Part shown: positions 36,713 to 47,255 of the stretch, one piece after another
Layout of the letters: each line of letters opens with the position of its first letter
Numbering within the stretch: the first letter of the stretch is position 1
Assembly: GCA_964501655.1 (NCBI GenBank)
Contig: CAZCTN010000010.1
Span: 27,617-91,616, forward strand
DNA: 64,000 nucleotides
DNA from: JAAYJK01 sp964501655
GTDB taxonomy: Bacteria; Bacillota; Syntrophomonadia; Syntrophomonadales; Syntrophomonadaceae
Direction of reading: 5' to 3'
Position numbers and translations under genes: made by a program
The notes under the pieces: generated by a model
Seen by the model: only the letters and a program-made list of their open reading frames with translations
Databases searched by the model: none
Told to the model about the DNA's origin: nothing

Positions 36713-37630
36713 TTATAGAAGGTCCTGCCACATTACTTGATTTCTTCCCTGGTTTTTGGCCTGGTAAAGCATCTGGTCGGCATATTCGTAAAATTTTTCT
36801 GCCGAGTCTAAGTCTGAAGGAATAAATGAAACTCCGCCAATGCTTACTGTTAGCACGTTAGTGTCTGCGGGAGAATAGCGGTGTTCTATGGCCAGACCGG
36901 ATGCGGCGGCCCGGATGTTTTCTGCCAGCTGATATGCTCCCTGGGCTGAAGTTTCCGGAAAAATGATGGCAAATTCCTCTCCTCCTACCCGGGCAGCAAA
37001 ATCCGTCGACCTTTTTATCTTTTCACTGAGTGCCACTGCCAGCTTTTTTAAGACTATATCTCCCATGGCATGCCCGTAATTATCGTTGTATTGTTTGAAA
37101 AAGTCCACATCAAGAATTGCCAGCGATAGGGGAGTTCTGTCACGAATCGCTCTCCTGAATTCCAGCTTCCAGCGTTCGCTGAAACTTCGCCGGTTGGGTA
37201 TTTCAGTCAACCCATCCAAAAGTGCGTATTTTTCCAGCAGTTTCCGCTGACGAACCAGTTTCATATGATTTCTTACCCGGGCTTTGACAATGGCTGGATT
37301 AAAGGGTTTGGATATGTAGTCAACCGCTCCCAGCAGCAGGCCCTTTTCCTCATCTTCCAACTTGCTGAGAGCAGAAACGAATATTACCGGTATATCTTTT
37401 AATTGTTCATCGTTTTTCAATAAATTCATCAACTCATAACCGTTGATATCCGGCATCATCACATCCAGCAAGATCAGGTCCGGCATTTGCTGCACAGCTC
37501 GCTGCAGGGCTTGGCTGCCATTTTTGGCAAACAACAGGGTATAATCGGTCTTGAGTATGCTGGCCAAAATACTGATATTGATATGCTCATCATCTACAAT
37601 AAGGATTTTCTCTGCTTCTCTTATACTCAT
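36713..37630 (-). CDS. REC-GGDEF response regulator (diguanylate cyclase)
   Basis: About 305 residues. ATG 37630 has AAGGAG seven bases upstream; the frame is open 10 codons further. Receiver domain: ILIVDDEHINI, phospho-Asp in LILLDVMMPDINGYE, Lys in ISKPFNPAI. GGDEF domain: LDVDFFKQYNDNYGHAMGD, active site RVGGEEFAI, and an intact inhibitory I-site RSTD exactly five residues before GGEEF. It should make c-di-GMP, limited by product feedback. Located 34 bases after the hybrid kinase gene, its probable phosphodonor. The window's two c-di-GMP-II riboswitches are possible readouts. Confidence 0.92.
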   Translation of the reverse strand: MSIREAEKILIVDDEHINISILASILKTDYTLLFAKNGSQALQRAVQQMPDLILLDVMMPDINGYELMNLLKNDEQLKDIPVIFVSALSKLEDEEKGLLLGAVDYISKPFNPAIVKARVRNHMKLVRQRKLLEKYALLDGLTEIPNRRSFSERWKLEFRRAIRDRTPLSLAILDVDFFKQYNDNYGHAMGDIVLKKLAVALSEKIKRSTDFAARVGGEEFAIIFPETSAQGAYQLAENIRAAASGLAIEHRYSPADTNVLTVSIGGVSFIPSDLDSAEKFYEYADQMLYQAKNQGRNQVMWQDLL

Positions 37631-37664
37631 CTTGCACTCCTTTAGTATATTATTGGACAATTCT

Positions 37665-40600
37665 TCACTCTATTATCTGTTCCAGGGTATCCAGGGCTTC
37701 TTCAAAATCATATTTTTGTATGTGTTCAATCAATTTTGTGACCAGGCCAAGATTATCCCCTGTCGGCAGAGTGCTTCTTATCAAAGGAATAAGATCTTCT
37801 GCCTCAATGTTGCCGGCCTCAAGCAATTCTTTCAAGCTCCGGCATAGTTCCATAACTTTAACTTCAGCGGCAGTTTCCAGGGTTTTCAATTCCCCGGCTG
37901 CAGCATTCGAATAAAGCGGACGCAGTTCATCCAGAACCCAGGTCAATTCCTTAAGCAGCGTTTCATAAAACGAGCTGATAGCTTCAGGATCTTTGTTCCC
38001 GGCCAGGCTGTTTTCCAACTCCCCGGCCGCCTGGTATAAAGAGGCTGCTCCAATATTACCGGCAGTTCCTTTTATAGCATGGACCATAAACTTAAGCCCA
38101 GTATATTCCTTCCAGATAAACTTACTTTCCAGTTCTGGCAACACTTGCTGATAATTCAGATAGAAATCGGCCAGGATTTTGCTGTACAGCTTTTCGTTCC
38201 CTCCCACTCTCTTTAGCCCTTCAAGGGTATTTATACTCTTAAGGTCCAGTGGGGACTCTGTCATTTCCTGTTGGTAAAGGCCGGACTTGCATGCTGCAGC
38301 TCTGCTGTCCAGATTAAGCCAGTGTTTGATGGTTTGTATGAAATGGAGCGGATCTATGGGCTTGCTTATATGATCATTCATTCCTGCCGCCAGGCTCTTC
38401 TCGCGGTCAGCTGGCATTGCATGGGCAGTCATAGCTATAACCGGCATATTATCCAAGCGCTGTTGCTGCCTAATTCTTCTAGCTGCTTCCAGACCATCCA
38501 TCTCCGGCATTTGAATATCCATCAATACCAGATCATACATCTTGCGGTCCAGAGCGGCAATAGCTTCCAATCCGTTTTCTGCCAGATCAACCTTTGCCCC
38601 CACCTGTTTCAGTAGCTCCATTGCCACCTGTTGATTGATCTTATTATCCTCTACCAGCAGAATACTGGTTCCGACCAGATCTTCGACCTTTTCCATCCGA
38701 GGAACTTTCAGAGAGTCCCAGGTTTGGCCTTTGCTTTCGTCCAGTAAATTAATGACCGCCTGTAACAGTGAGGATTGATTTACTGGTTTATTCAGGAACC
38801 CATCAATATCATTAATCAGTTCATTGTTCCTTAATTCTTCAGTATCAAACCCACTGATCAGGAGGACAGACTGCACCCCGTACAGGTCTGGATTAGACTT
38901 GATAATATGTGCGGTATCCATACCATCCAACCCCGGCATCTTCCAATCAATTATAATTAAATCAAAAGGATTATTTTGTTCAGCCCTTTTGCCCATTACC
39001 TCCAAAGCTTCTTCCCCCGAGGCAGCTGTACTGGCAGCCATGGAAAACGAGGTAATCATTGAACTGATTACTTCTCGAGCTGAATCGTTATCATCCACAA
39101 CCCGCACCTTGGTTCCCCTCAAGTCCGGTAAAATACGAGCTTCTGTCTCAGCAGATTCCTGTCCCCAGCCGAAACTGGCAGTGAAATGGAAACTGCTTCC
39201 TCGATCGGGTATGCTCTCCATCCAGATCTTTCCTCCCATCATTTGCACCAAATGCTTGCAAATCGCCAGACCCAGACCCGTACCTCCGTATTTTCTGGTG
39301 GTGGTTTCATCAGCCTGATTAAAGGGTTCAAAGAGTCTGGCTATTTGCTCATCATGAATACCTATACCTGTATCGCTTACGGTAAATTTCAGTGTGACTT
39401 GCTGCTCATCCTGATTATCTAGAGTAACTCGCAAACTTATTTCTCCGCCATCGGTAAACTTGATTGAATTGCTCAACAGATTGGTCAAAACCTGATTCAG
39501 CCTAAGGGGATCCCCAACAAGATCAACCGGAAGCTCAGGATCGACAAAGTATATTAGCTCGATAGATTTCTCCTGGGCATGGATTGCAAATAGATCTGAG
39601 AGGGTTTCCAGAATATCAATCAGTTCAAAATTGATTTCCTCCAGGCTGATTTTGCCTGCCTCGGCTTTGGAGTAATCCAGAATATCATTTATCAACTCCA
39701 GCAGAGCACCGGCAGCACTATCTATTTTCATGCTGTAATCGGCCTGTTTGGGGGATAATTCGGTGTTCTGCAACAGATGATTCATCCCAATAATGGCATT
39801 CATGGGAGTTCTTATTTCGTGGCTCATACGGGCCATAAAATCGCTCTTGGCCCTGCTGGCTTCTTCTGCATCTTCACGGGCTTTGCTCAGTTCCTGGTTG
39901 GACTTAGTAAGAGAAAGAGTATATTCATCTATTTTTTCTTGATTCCTGGCCAGGGTTTCAGTCATTTCATTAAAGGATCGAAGCAGGGTTCCGATTTCGT
40001 TGTCTTCTCCCTCTATCACCCGACTGGAAAAATCTCCCGCGGTTATCTTTTTCATTTGCAATGAAACCGAGTTGAGAGGACTGACCAATTTGTGACTGAG
40101 ATAAGCTATAAGGCCGACATACAAGAAGATACTAAGGATTGATAAAGCCAGGGTGCTGGCCTGCAAACTCCTGGTATGCTGATATACATCATCATAAGAT
40201 ATATATGCGGCCAGATATAAGTCGGAGTTTTCCCCAGGTATTGTTCCCCCATATTCATCCTCCCATATACTGGGATTATCAGTATCAGCATTAATATTCA
40301 ATCCTTTAACATCAATTACTGGTCTATAGGCAACAAAACCGTTAATTTCTCCATAAAATACCATATTTTCAGATAACGATAGGTCCTCAAACAAAAAATC
40401 CAGGTGTTCATTTTCTTTGCTTTCAGCACCGAATATGGTTTTTGAATGCTTATTTATCAAGAATAGGTCCGCACTCGGTAAACCCCGTTTTTTTAAATTG
40501 TTTTCTATATATGCCATCTGAATATCTAACTCCGACCAGTCACAAACAGCTAATAGATATCCGACCGGATTATGCTGCTCGCTTAAAAGGGGCCGGGCAA

Positions 40601-41240
40601 AAACGAAGGCTCCCGATCCAATAAACGGTTCGCTATTTACCATCACTTCATCCAGGGAAAATACTATATAGGGCAGATTATCCAGGTCGCTGTTTGAGGG
40701 CCGGGGAAAAATCTCTCCTGGATATGGCGATTCACTGCCGGATTTAATGCTCTTATCACCTGGGGCCTGCATGGCAGCACTATTGGAATCGATGGAATTT
40801 TTCCAGTCATAATATTTAATCATTAATTCCTTAAGATAATCCTCTGGCAACAAGGTCTGCCCTATAATTTCCTCGGGCTGGGAATCAGCCAGGATCTTGC
40901 TGCTTTTGCTGAATATCACCTTTCCGTCTTCATCAGTAAGAATCAACCGAGAAAAACCCCGATTGCTGTTCATAATATGGTCCAATTCATAATCCATATC
41001 AGAGTAATCTACTGCATTTGTTTGTCTGGCAACAAACACTGTCAGCATTCTGAAAGTGTCATCTTTCAGCAGCAGGTACTGATTGAAATCCATGCTGCCT
41101 TTTTCCAGTGCTACGGAGGTTATGTCCAGTAATTGCTGCTCTAAATTGTTCCTCTGGTATGAATAACTTATAAAGCCTAATAACAGCAATGAGATTAAAA
41201 CCGGAGCTATCCATAACATGATTTTATTGCGTAGTTTCAT
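37665..41240 (-). CDS. Hybrid sensor kinase (HAMP-HisKA-HATPase-REC-REC-HPt)
   Basis: 1191 residues. TM1 (IMLWIAPVLISLLLLGFISY), an extracellular sensor of about 330 residues (Cache-like), TM2 (ASTLALSILSIFLYVGLIAYL), HAMP, HisKA (RMSHEIRTPMNAIIGMNHLL, near 475), HATPase (GTGLGLAICKHL), REC1 (IIIDWKMPGLDGMD), REC2 (LVLMDIQMPEMDGLEAARR) and HPt (MVHAIKGTAGNIGAAS, phospho-His). A full phosphorelay in one protein; its HPt could pass phosphate to the REC-GGDEF protein encoded next (inference from adjacency). Confidence 0.93.
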   Translation of the reverse strand: MKLRNKIMLWIAPVLISLLLLGFISYSYQRNNLEQQLLDITSVALEKGSMDFNQYLLLKDDTFRMLTVFVARQTNAVDYSDMDYELDHIMNSNRGFSRLILTDEDGKVIFSKSSKILADSQPEEIIGQTLLPEDYLKELMIKYYDWKNSIDSNSAAMQAPGDKSIKSGSESPYPGEIFPRPSNSDLDNLPYIVFSLDEVMVNSEPFIGSGAFVFARPLLSEQHNPVGYLLAVCDWSELDIQMAYIENNLKKRGLPSADLFLINKHSKTIFGAESKENEHLDFLFEDLSLSENMVFYGEINGFVAYRPVIDVKGLNINADTDNPSIWEDEYGGTIPGENSDLYLAAYISYDDVYQHTRSLQASTLALSILSIFLYVGLIAYLSHKLVSPLNSVSLQMKKITAGDFSSRVIEGEDNEIGTLLRSFNEMTETLARNQEKIDEYTLSLTKSNQELSKAREDAEEASRAKSDFMARMSHEIRTPMNAIIGMNHLLQNTELSPKQADYSMKIDSAAGALLELINDILDYSKAEAGKISLEEINFELIDILETLSDLFAIHAQEKSIELIYFVDPELPVDLVGDPLRLNQVLTNLLSNSIKFTDGGEISLRVTLDNQDEQQVTLKFTVSDTGIGIHDEQIARLFEPFNQADETTTRKYGGTGLGLAICKHLVQMMGGKIWMESIPDRGSSFHFTASFGWGQESAETEARILPDLRGTKVRVVDDNDSAREVISSMITSFSMAASTAASGEEALEVMGKRAEQNNPFDLIIIDWKMPGLDGMDTAHIIKSNPDLYGVQSVLLISGFDTEELRNNELINDIDGFLNKPVNQSSLLQAVINLLDESKGQTWDSLKVPRMEKVEDLVGTSILLVEDNKINQQVAMELLKQVGAKVDLAENGLEAIAALDRKMYDLVLMDIQMPEMDGLEAARRIRQQQRLDNMPVIAMTAHAMPADREKSLAAGMNDHISKPIDPLHFIQTIKHWLNLDSRAAACKSGLYQQEMTESPLDLKSINTLEGLKRVGGNEKLYSKILADFYLNYQQVLPELESKFIWKEYTGLKFMVHAIKGTAGNIGAASLYQAAGELENSLAGNKDPEAISSFYETLLKELTWVLDELRPLYSNAAAGELKTLETAAEVKVMELCRSLKELLEAGNIEAEDLIPLIRSTLPTGDNLGLVTKLIEHIQKYDFEEALDTLEQIIE

Positions 41241-41450
41241 TATTTACCTCAATTAAGTGATTTTGTCTGCTCGCAGTATTCTATATACATATCGATAATT
41301 GCCGGGAGTTGCAACAGGGGTTTATTGGAAAGATGGCTGTAATCTGGGAAAACCTATGGAATTCTTGTGATATGATGTAGTATGATGGCGTTGAATGATG
41401 ATTTAAATTAGTCTGGCCTGTCCTAAAGACAGAGGCCACAGGAGGAGCAA

Positions 41451-41810
41451 ATGACCATACTATCTTTTGATGATTTTGCCGAATTGCTGGATAAAGCGGT
41501 GAATCGTATTCCACCCAGGTTTTGCCGTGGATTGACCGGTGGTTTTAATGTCCAGAAACCAAAAAAGCGCGATGGCCAGTATTATGTGCTGGGTGAATAT
41601 ATAGAGGGTGATCACCTGGGCAGTTTCATCGTGTTCTATTACGGCTCCTTCGTCGAGGTGCTGGAGGATGAACCCCTGGAAGTATGGGAAGCAGAAATCA
41701 TTGACACGCTTCTGCATGAATTGCAGCATCACCTGGAATCCCTGGCCGGAAGAGAAGATTTAGCCCGCAGCGAAATGGAAGAACTAGCCCGAGCCCTGCG
41801 ACAGGCCTGA
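41451..41810 (+). CDS. Zincin-like metallopeptidase family protein
   Basis: 119 residues with the zinc motif HELQHHLESLAGREDL near residue 88 and the upstream LGEYIEGDHLGSFIVFYYGSF typical of the small DUF1025/zincin_1 family. Cytoplasmic, function unknown. ATG 41451 follows GGAGGAGCAA. Convergent with the MBL-fold gene, 22 bases between stops. Confidence 0.75.
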   Translation: MTILSFDDFAELLDKAVNRIPPRFCRGLTGGFNVQKPKKRDGQYYVLGEYIEGDHLGSFIVFYYGSFVEVLEDEPLEVWEAEIIDTLLHELQHHLESLAGREDLARSEMEELARALRQA

Positions 41811-41832
41811 AAAAGCAATAAAATCACCCGGG

Positions 41833-42813
41833 TCAGGCTTTCTGGTAGTACACGACTCCATTTTTCAGGCGGTTGGTTACCATTCCTGTGAACAGCAGGT
41901 GGGTAAGGTGGGATAAAGCTTCTCCCGAAGCAAAGATTTTTTGCGCCATAGGGAATTGCTCCCAGGTCTTGACATCAATGTCCCATTTCATTTGACTGGC
42001 TACTTCCGCTCCGCTCATGGATTCGCTGCCCAGGATATCAAGAATATTCTGCAAACGATTATGGTGATGCCTTCTTAATTCCGTAATTCTCCGGTAACAA
42101 TCCCTCACCAGTTCCCGGTGACCGGGCAGAGTTAGTTCAATATCCAGTTGGTTGATGATATCCAGGCTCTTGAAGTATTCAGCCAGATAATCAACCTGGA
42201 TCTGCCAGGGTACCCCCCAGATAGTATTGTTGGGAGTGATTTTGCCCAGGATATGGTCGCCGCTGAATAATATTTTGTGCTTCTTATCGTAAAGACACAT
42301 ATGGTCGGGAGCATGGCCGGTAGTGTTGATGCACTGCAGCGAATAGTCCCCTGCCGATATTATATCTCCATCCCGAACTACTGCAACGTTGCTGATAGCT
42401 ACGGTCCGGAACTTGTATCCCGGATGGATGGAAACATCGGTGCTAAGCCCCATATCCAGAAGACCACTCTGCTTGATTAATTCTTCAAAATAAGCCATGG
42501 TATTGGGATTGCATAGTCCATCCCGGGTGTATTCCCCGGTATAAACCTGCCTGCCGGGTCGGGTCAGGTATCCTGCCAGACCGGAATGATCGGAATGTAT
42601 ATGAGTAATAAAAATATCGGTTTTGTCCAGGGATATATCCATATCTATAATGGCCTGATCCATGGCATCCCGGCATTCATCCCGGTTGAAACCGGTGTCA
42701 ATCATCAGATTTCTCTCCCGGCCCCGTATAAAATAAGAATTCAATGCCCGAAGAGGGTTCTGGGGCAATGGGATTTCAATCCGGTATATATCCTTCATTA
42801 TTTGTTCGATCAT
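41833..42813 (-). CDS. MBL-fold metallohydrolase
   Basis: 326 residues. The metal-binding signature FITHIHSDHSGLAGY (HxHxDH) near residue 90, a second His in TTGHAPDHM, Asp in LFSGDHILG, and a C-terminal helical/winged part (GAEVASQMKWDIDVKTWEQF) like that of LACTB2-type hydrolases. Probably a thioesterase- or glyoxalase-like hydrolase; substrate not deducible. Confidence 0.87.
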   Translation of the reverse strand: MIEQIMKDIYRIEIPLPQNPLRALNSYFIRGRERNLMIDTGFNRDECRDAMDQAIIDMDISLDKTDIFITHIHSDHSGLAGYLTRPGRQVYTGEYTRDGLCNPNTMAYFEELIKQSGLLDMGLSTDVSIHPGYKFRTVAISNVAVVRDGDIISAGDYSLQCINTTGHAPDHMCLYDKKHKILFSGDHILGKITPNNTIWGVPWQIQVDYLAEYFKSLDIINQLDIELTLPGHRELVRDCYRRITELRRHHHNRLQNILDILGSESMSGAEVASQMKWDIDVKTWEQFPMAQKIFASGEALSHLTHLLFTGMVTNRLKNGVVYYQKA

Positions 42814-43296
42814 ATTCGGACCCCTTTACAAATATTTTTAAGCATCGGATGCACTCTTCGAGCACTACCATTTGGCTTCGCTGGCTCAAAATTATAAACC
42901 TATTTTATTTTATCATAGTAATTTTTGTGGACGCAATATTTTGCTGCTGTGCTACCAGCTGTTTCACAACGATTTTCAAGCCGCTGACGCAAATCTCCGG
43001 CTCCCCGGAAACACAGCCTTAGGGCAGGCAACGATTGTATTATGTCAGTATTTAAGATAGGATTCAATAAAAGGATAATCTTGGATGACCAACCATCCGC
43101 CAATATACTTGGTCATCAAACATTGCCAGTTATTCAGCTTTCCATATTTATTGAGACAACATTGATGATTCTATTACAGCGCGCGGATATACTCTTAAAG
43201 GATCTGCTTCTGAGGATGCCAGGATCAATTCATGAATAAGATAGAAGCGAGCAGAAAATAGGTTTTTCGGATCCGTTGTCAGAGGAGGAATTCGTT
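42814..43296. other. Spacer between MBL gene and P-type ATPase
   Basis: About 480 bases with no convincing gene. It contains an inverted repeat GATGACCAA (43084-43092) / TTGGTCATC (43109-43117). No riboswitch or tRNA recognised. Confidence 0.4.
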
Positions 43297-45912
43297 TTGA
43301 ACCCTCATAGCACCAGTATTGAGCAGATACTGGCTAAGTTTCAGGTTGAATCAGATAGTGGCTTGAGTTCAGCCGAGGCTGCCAGGCGATTGGCCCAATA
43401 TGGCCTTAATCATCTGCAGACCAGGAAGAAGAAAAGCATATTACAACGATTTCTCGATCAGTTCAAGGATTTTATGATCATCATACTTATTATTGCGGCC
43501 GGGATATCTTTTGCCGTGGCTTTTCACGAAGGCGAAGATTTTATCGAGCCGGTACTGATTGTTCTGATAGTTGCATTCAATGCCATAATGGGTGTTATGC
43601 AGGAAAGCAAAGCCGAGCAAGCTCTGGAAGCACTGCGAAAGCTTTCATCCCCCCATGTCCGAGTAATGCGGGAGGGGAAAGATGCCATTATTCCCTCCTC
43701 GCAGTTGGTACCAGGCGATATCATCAAAGTAGAAGCCGGCGACTACATACCGGCGGATGCAAGACTAATTGAAGAATCCAATCTAACGGTCGAGGAAGCA
43801 TCTCTGACAGGTGAATCGGTCCCCAGCAAAAAAGATGCCCGGGCCAAAATAGAGCTTGATGCACCTTTAGGAGACCGCTTCAATATGCTATACTCCGGTT
43901 GCAGCATAAGTTATGGAACCGGCATGGCAGTAGTAACCGCAACCGGCATGGCTACCGAAATGGGTAGAATCGCTGATTTGCTGGAATCAGAACCCGAGGC
44001 CCCAACCCCCTTGCAAGATAAACTGCATGTTCTGGGTAAATACCTGGGGGTTTTGGCCTTGGCGGTCTGTACCGTTATTTTTCTTATCGGTCTGCTCTCC
44101 GGCATGCACCTGGCAGAAATTTTCATGATAGCTGTTGCATTGGCAGTTTCGGCAATTCCGGAGGGACTGCCGGCCATCGTTACTATTATACTGGCTGTTG
44201 GAGTACAGCGAATGGCCAAACGCAACGCTATTATCAGGAAACTCTCAGCAGTAGAGACTCTGGGCAGTGCTTCGATCATTTGCACGGACAAAACCGGTAC
44301 CCTGACTAAGAACCAGATGACTTTGGTAAAAGCGTACCATGCGGGGGCCTGGCTGGAGGAAGATATTAGCGAGCATAACTCAGATCCTATCAGAGAACTT
44401 CTGCAATATGCCGCCCTGTGCTCCAATGGGGTGGTTGAGGTTGAGGATGGCCAGGTAATTCATATCGGTGATCCTACCGAAACCTCCATAGTCCTGGCTG
44501 CATACAGGAATGGTATGTCCCGGGATGAATTAAACCGAGTTTATCCCCGCTTAGCCGAATTGCCCTTCGATTCTGAACGAAAGCTTATGACTACTGTCAA
44601 CGCTATTGATGGAAAGAATGTAGTTATAGTTAAAGGAGCCTTCGGGGCCCTGGCGGAAAAGTGCATAGCCGGCGATGTAGAGGCCGGGCGGCAATATACC
44701 GAGGATTTCAGCCGAAAAGCCCTGCGGGTCCTGGCCCTGGCCTATAAGAAAATTGACGCGTTGCCGGACCCTCCCGGCAGTAATGAACTAGAAAACCATC
44801 TCACTTTCATGGGAGTGCTGGCCATGATCGATCCCCCCCGGCCCGAGGCCCGGGAAGCAGTATCAACCTGCTGGCAGGCGGGAATCAAACCGGTCATGAT
44901 CACCGGAGATCACCTGATGACCGCCTCGGCCATAGCTAGCGAGCTGGGTATATTGCGGGAGGATGATGACGCCATCACCGGCAGCGAACTGGCCTTGATG
45001 TCAGAAGCGGACCTGGCAGATAGGGTAGCTAATATCGCTGTGTATGCACGGGTGGCTCCGGAAGACAAGATCCGTATTGTTCGAGCCTGGCAGCACCGGG
45101 GGGAAGTGGTAGCCATGACGGGAGATGGAGTCAATGATGCTCCGGCCCTGAAAGCGGCCGACATCGGCTGCGCCATGGGCATAACCGGTACCGATACCGC
45201 CCGGGAGGCCGCCGATATGGTTTTAACCGACGACAATTTTGCCACTATTGTGGATGCGGTACAGGAAGGCCGATCCATCTATGACAATATCAAGAAGACG
45301 GTAGGATTTCTGCTGGGAACCAACATCGGAGAAGTGCTGGCGGTATTTGCAGCTATGCTTTTGTGGAAAGTATCGCCCCTTATCGCCGTTCAGCTCCTGT
45401 GGATAAACCTGATCACTGATAGCTTTCCGGCTATAGCCCTGAGCATGGAAAGGGGCGAAAAAGATATCATGCACCGCCGGCCCCGCCCCCGGGGAGAAAG
45501 TATCTTTGCTCAGGGCTTGGGAATCCGCATCATATTGCAGGGAACTTTATTTGCCATATTAACCCTTACCGGCTTCTTTACCGTTTGGAAGAACACCGGG
45601 GATATACAGGCCGGACGGACTATGGCCTTCCTAGTTCTAGCCTTATCCCAAGTTTTGCATTCTTTTAATATGCGTTCCAACCACTCCTTATTCTCAATTG
45701 GTTTTTTTAGCAACAAATATCTGAATGCCGCAGCCTTCATCTCTGTAACCCTTACTATTATGGCCGCATTCATTCCGCCAGCGGCCGCCGCCTTCGGAAT
45801 GGTAAGACTTCCGGTTAATTTTTACCTGCTGGCCCTTGGCCTGGCAGCGCTGCCCATAGCAGTCCTGGAACTGTCCAAAGCCATGGGCTGGCTGCAGCAT
45901 CAGGCTGAGTAG
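43297..45912 (+). CDS. Cation-transporting P-type ATPase (Ca2+-ATPase-like, P2 family)
   Basis: About 871 residues. N-terminal cation-ATPase domain, actuator loop TGES, phosphorylation site CTDKTGTLT, hinge MTGDGVNDAPAL, TM4 AIPEGLPA and TM6 WINLITDSFPAIALSMERGE, the layout of SERCA/PMR1-like Ca2+ pumps. Ten hydrophobic segments. The frame opens at TTG 43276, but GGAGG at 43285-43289 lies properly upstream of TTG 43297, which I take as the start. Probably exports Ca2+ (or Mn2+); the substrate is inferred. Confidence 0.92.
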   Translation: MNPHSTSIEQILAKFQVESDSGLSSAEAARRLAQYGLNHLQTRKKKSILQRFLDQFKDFMIIILIIAAGISFAVAFHEGEDFIEPVLIVLIVAFNAIMGVMQESKAEQALEALRKLSSPHVRVMREGKDAIIPSSQLVPGDIIKVEAGDYIPADARLIEESNLTVEEASLTGESVPSKKDARAKIELDAPLGDRFNMLYSGCSISYGTGMAVVTATGMATEMGRIADLLESEPEAPTPLQDKLHVLGKYLGVLALAVCTVIFLIGLLSGMHLAEIFMIAVALAVSAIPEGLPAIVTIILAVGVQRMAKRNAIIRKLSAVETLGSASIICTDKTGTLTKNQMTLVKAYHAGAWLEEDISEHNSDPIRELLQYAALCSNGVVEVEDGQVIHIGDPTETSIVLAAYRNGMSRDELNRVYPRLAELPFDSERKLMTTVNAIDGKNVVIVKGAFGALAEKCIAGDVEAGRQYTEDFSRKALRVLALAYKKIDALPDPPGSNELENHLTFMGVLAMIDPPRPEAREAVSTCWQAGIKPVMITGDHLMTASAIASELGILREDDDAITGSELALMSEADLADRVANIAVYARVAPEDKIRIVRAWQHRGEVVAMTGDGVNDAPALKAADIGCAMGITGTDTAREAADMVLTDDNFATIVDAVQEGRSIYDNIKKTVGFLLGTNIGEVLAVFAAMLLWKVSPLIAVQLLWINLITDSFPAIALSMERGEKDIMHRRPRPRGESIFAQGLGIRIILQGTLFAILTLTGFFTVWKNTGDIQAGRTMAFLVLALSQVLHSFNMRSNHSLFSIGFFSNKYLNAAAFISVTLTIMAAFIPPAAAAFGMVRLPVNFYLLALGLAALPIAVLELSKAMGWLQHQAE

Positions 45913-46098
45913 ATACCGGCTGGAATACGGTGTAAATGAAGCTGGGGCCATCCTTTTTCCTTTCTTATATTTGGGTTCACGAAAATACTTCTGGCTGCAA
46001 AGGTCTGGATAGTCGGGATAAAACAGATTTCCGGTAATAAAATTAGGCAGTTCCGCAAAGAATAAATTTATTCCTGATACGAAAGCAAGGTATTATCA

Positions 46099-46770
46099 AT
46101 GATTCTGGTGATTATCCGAACCCTAATATTATATCTCACTACCGTTATCGCCCTTAGAATCATGGGCAAAAAGCAGATTGGCCAGCTGCAACCTTATGAA
46201 CTGGTAGTAATAATAATGATTGCCGAGTTGGCTGCCATACCTATGCAAAACACCAATATTCCTTTAATCAATGGCATTATTCCGATTTTCATATTGTTTG
46301 CCGCTGAAATCACTCTGTCTTATATCTCCTTGAAAAGTGAAAAAGCCCGGGGGGTGATCTGCGGCCGGCCCAGCATCCTGATAAAAAACTCTCAAATAAT
46401 GGATGATGAGATGCGGCGTCTGCGTTATAACATCAATGACTTGCTGGAGCAGCTGCGGCAAAAGAATGTGACTAACATTTCCGAAGTAGCTTTTGCTATC
46501 CTGGAAACCAGCGGACAGCTAAGCGTTATACTCAAATCAACCCACCGGCCGCTGCAGCCCAGAGATATGAATATCTTTCCTCCCCCGGAACTGCTGCCAA
46601 TCACCCTGATTATCGATGGTGAAGTTATCAGCGAAAACCTTCATAAACTGGATCTGAGCCTGGACTGGCTCCAGGGAGCATTAGCCAAGGATCAGATCTC
46701 AAACCCTAAACAGATACTATTCGCCTGTCTGGATAGCCAGGGCGAATTTTTCTATCAAATCAAATCATAA
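46099..46770 (+). CDS. DUF421 (YetF-type) membrane protein
   Basis: 223 residues. Three N-terminal TM segments (LILYLTTVIALRIMGKKQIG; ELVVIIMIAELAAIPMQN), then the conserved cytoplasmic part (GVICGRPSILIKNSQIMDDEMRR, NVTNISEVAFAILETSGQLSV). The family is common in spore-forming Bacillota; role poorly known. Followed after 18 bases by a DUF4363 gene, a usual pairing. Confidence 0.9.
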   Translation: MILVIIRTLILYLTTVIALRIMGKKQIGQLQPYELVVIIMIAELAAIPMQNTNIPLINGIIPIFILFAAEITLSYISLKSEKARGVICGRPSILIKNSQIMDDEMRRLRYNINDLLEQLRQKNVTNISEVAFAILETSGQLSVILKSTHRPLQPRDMNIFPPPELLPITLIIDGEVISENLHKLDLSLDWLQGALAKDQISNPKQILFACLDSQGEFFYQIKS

Positions 46771-46788
46771 AGCAAGGGAGTCTTGGAC

Positions 46789-47169
46789 ATGCGTTTGTTG
46801 ATATCATTGCTGATAATCTTAAGCTTTATTGTGGGCCTGGGATTCTGGGCCAATAATTCTTTGCAAGCATCGACCCAGCAGTTAACCGAACAGATTGAGA
46901 CAGTAATACTGGAAATAAAGGATAGCAACTGGGAAGCAGCCGCCCGGGAAACCGCAGAATTGGAATCAGGTTGGGATAAATCAGCCCGATGGTGGCCGGT
47001 TTTCCTGGATCATCAGGAAATGGATAATATCGAGTTTTCCCTAGCCAGGGTCAAGGCTTATGTCAACAGCCGCGACAGCGCCCTGGCCCTGGGGCAGTTG
47101 GAGGAGCTGAGTCTGATGCTAAAACATATCCCGGAAAAAGAAGCCTTGAGCATAAAAAATATTTTATGA
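46789..47169 (+). CDS. DUF4363 protein
   Basis: About 126 residues. One N-terminal TM (LLISLLIILSFIVGLGFWANN) and a helical outer domain with the family's WEAAARETAELESGWDKSARWWPVFLDHQEM region (spans residues 55-85). AAGGGAG eight bases before ATG 46789 decides the start. Often next to DUF421 proteins; function unknown. Confidence 0.85.
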   Translation: MRLLISLLIILSFIVGLGFWANNSLQASTQQLTEQIETVILEIKDSNWEAAARETAELESGWDKSARWWPVFLDHQEMDNIEFSLARVKAYVNSRDSALALGQLEELSLMLKHIPEKEALSIKNIL

Positions 47170-47255
47170 TTTTTTCAAATAGCCCAGCTTATCCCATCAT
47201 TAATATACCAATCTTAACATGTAGGGGCCGGGGAAGAATATAAGAGACTAATTAA

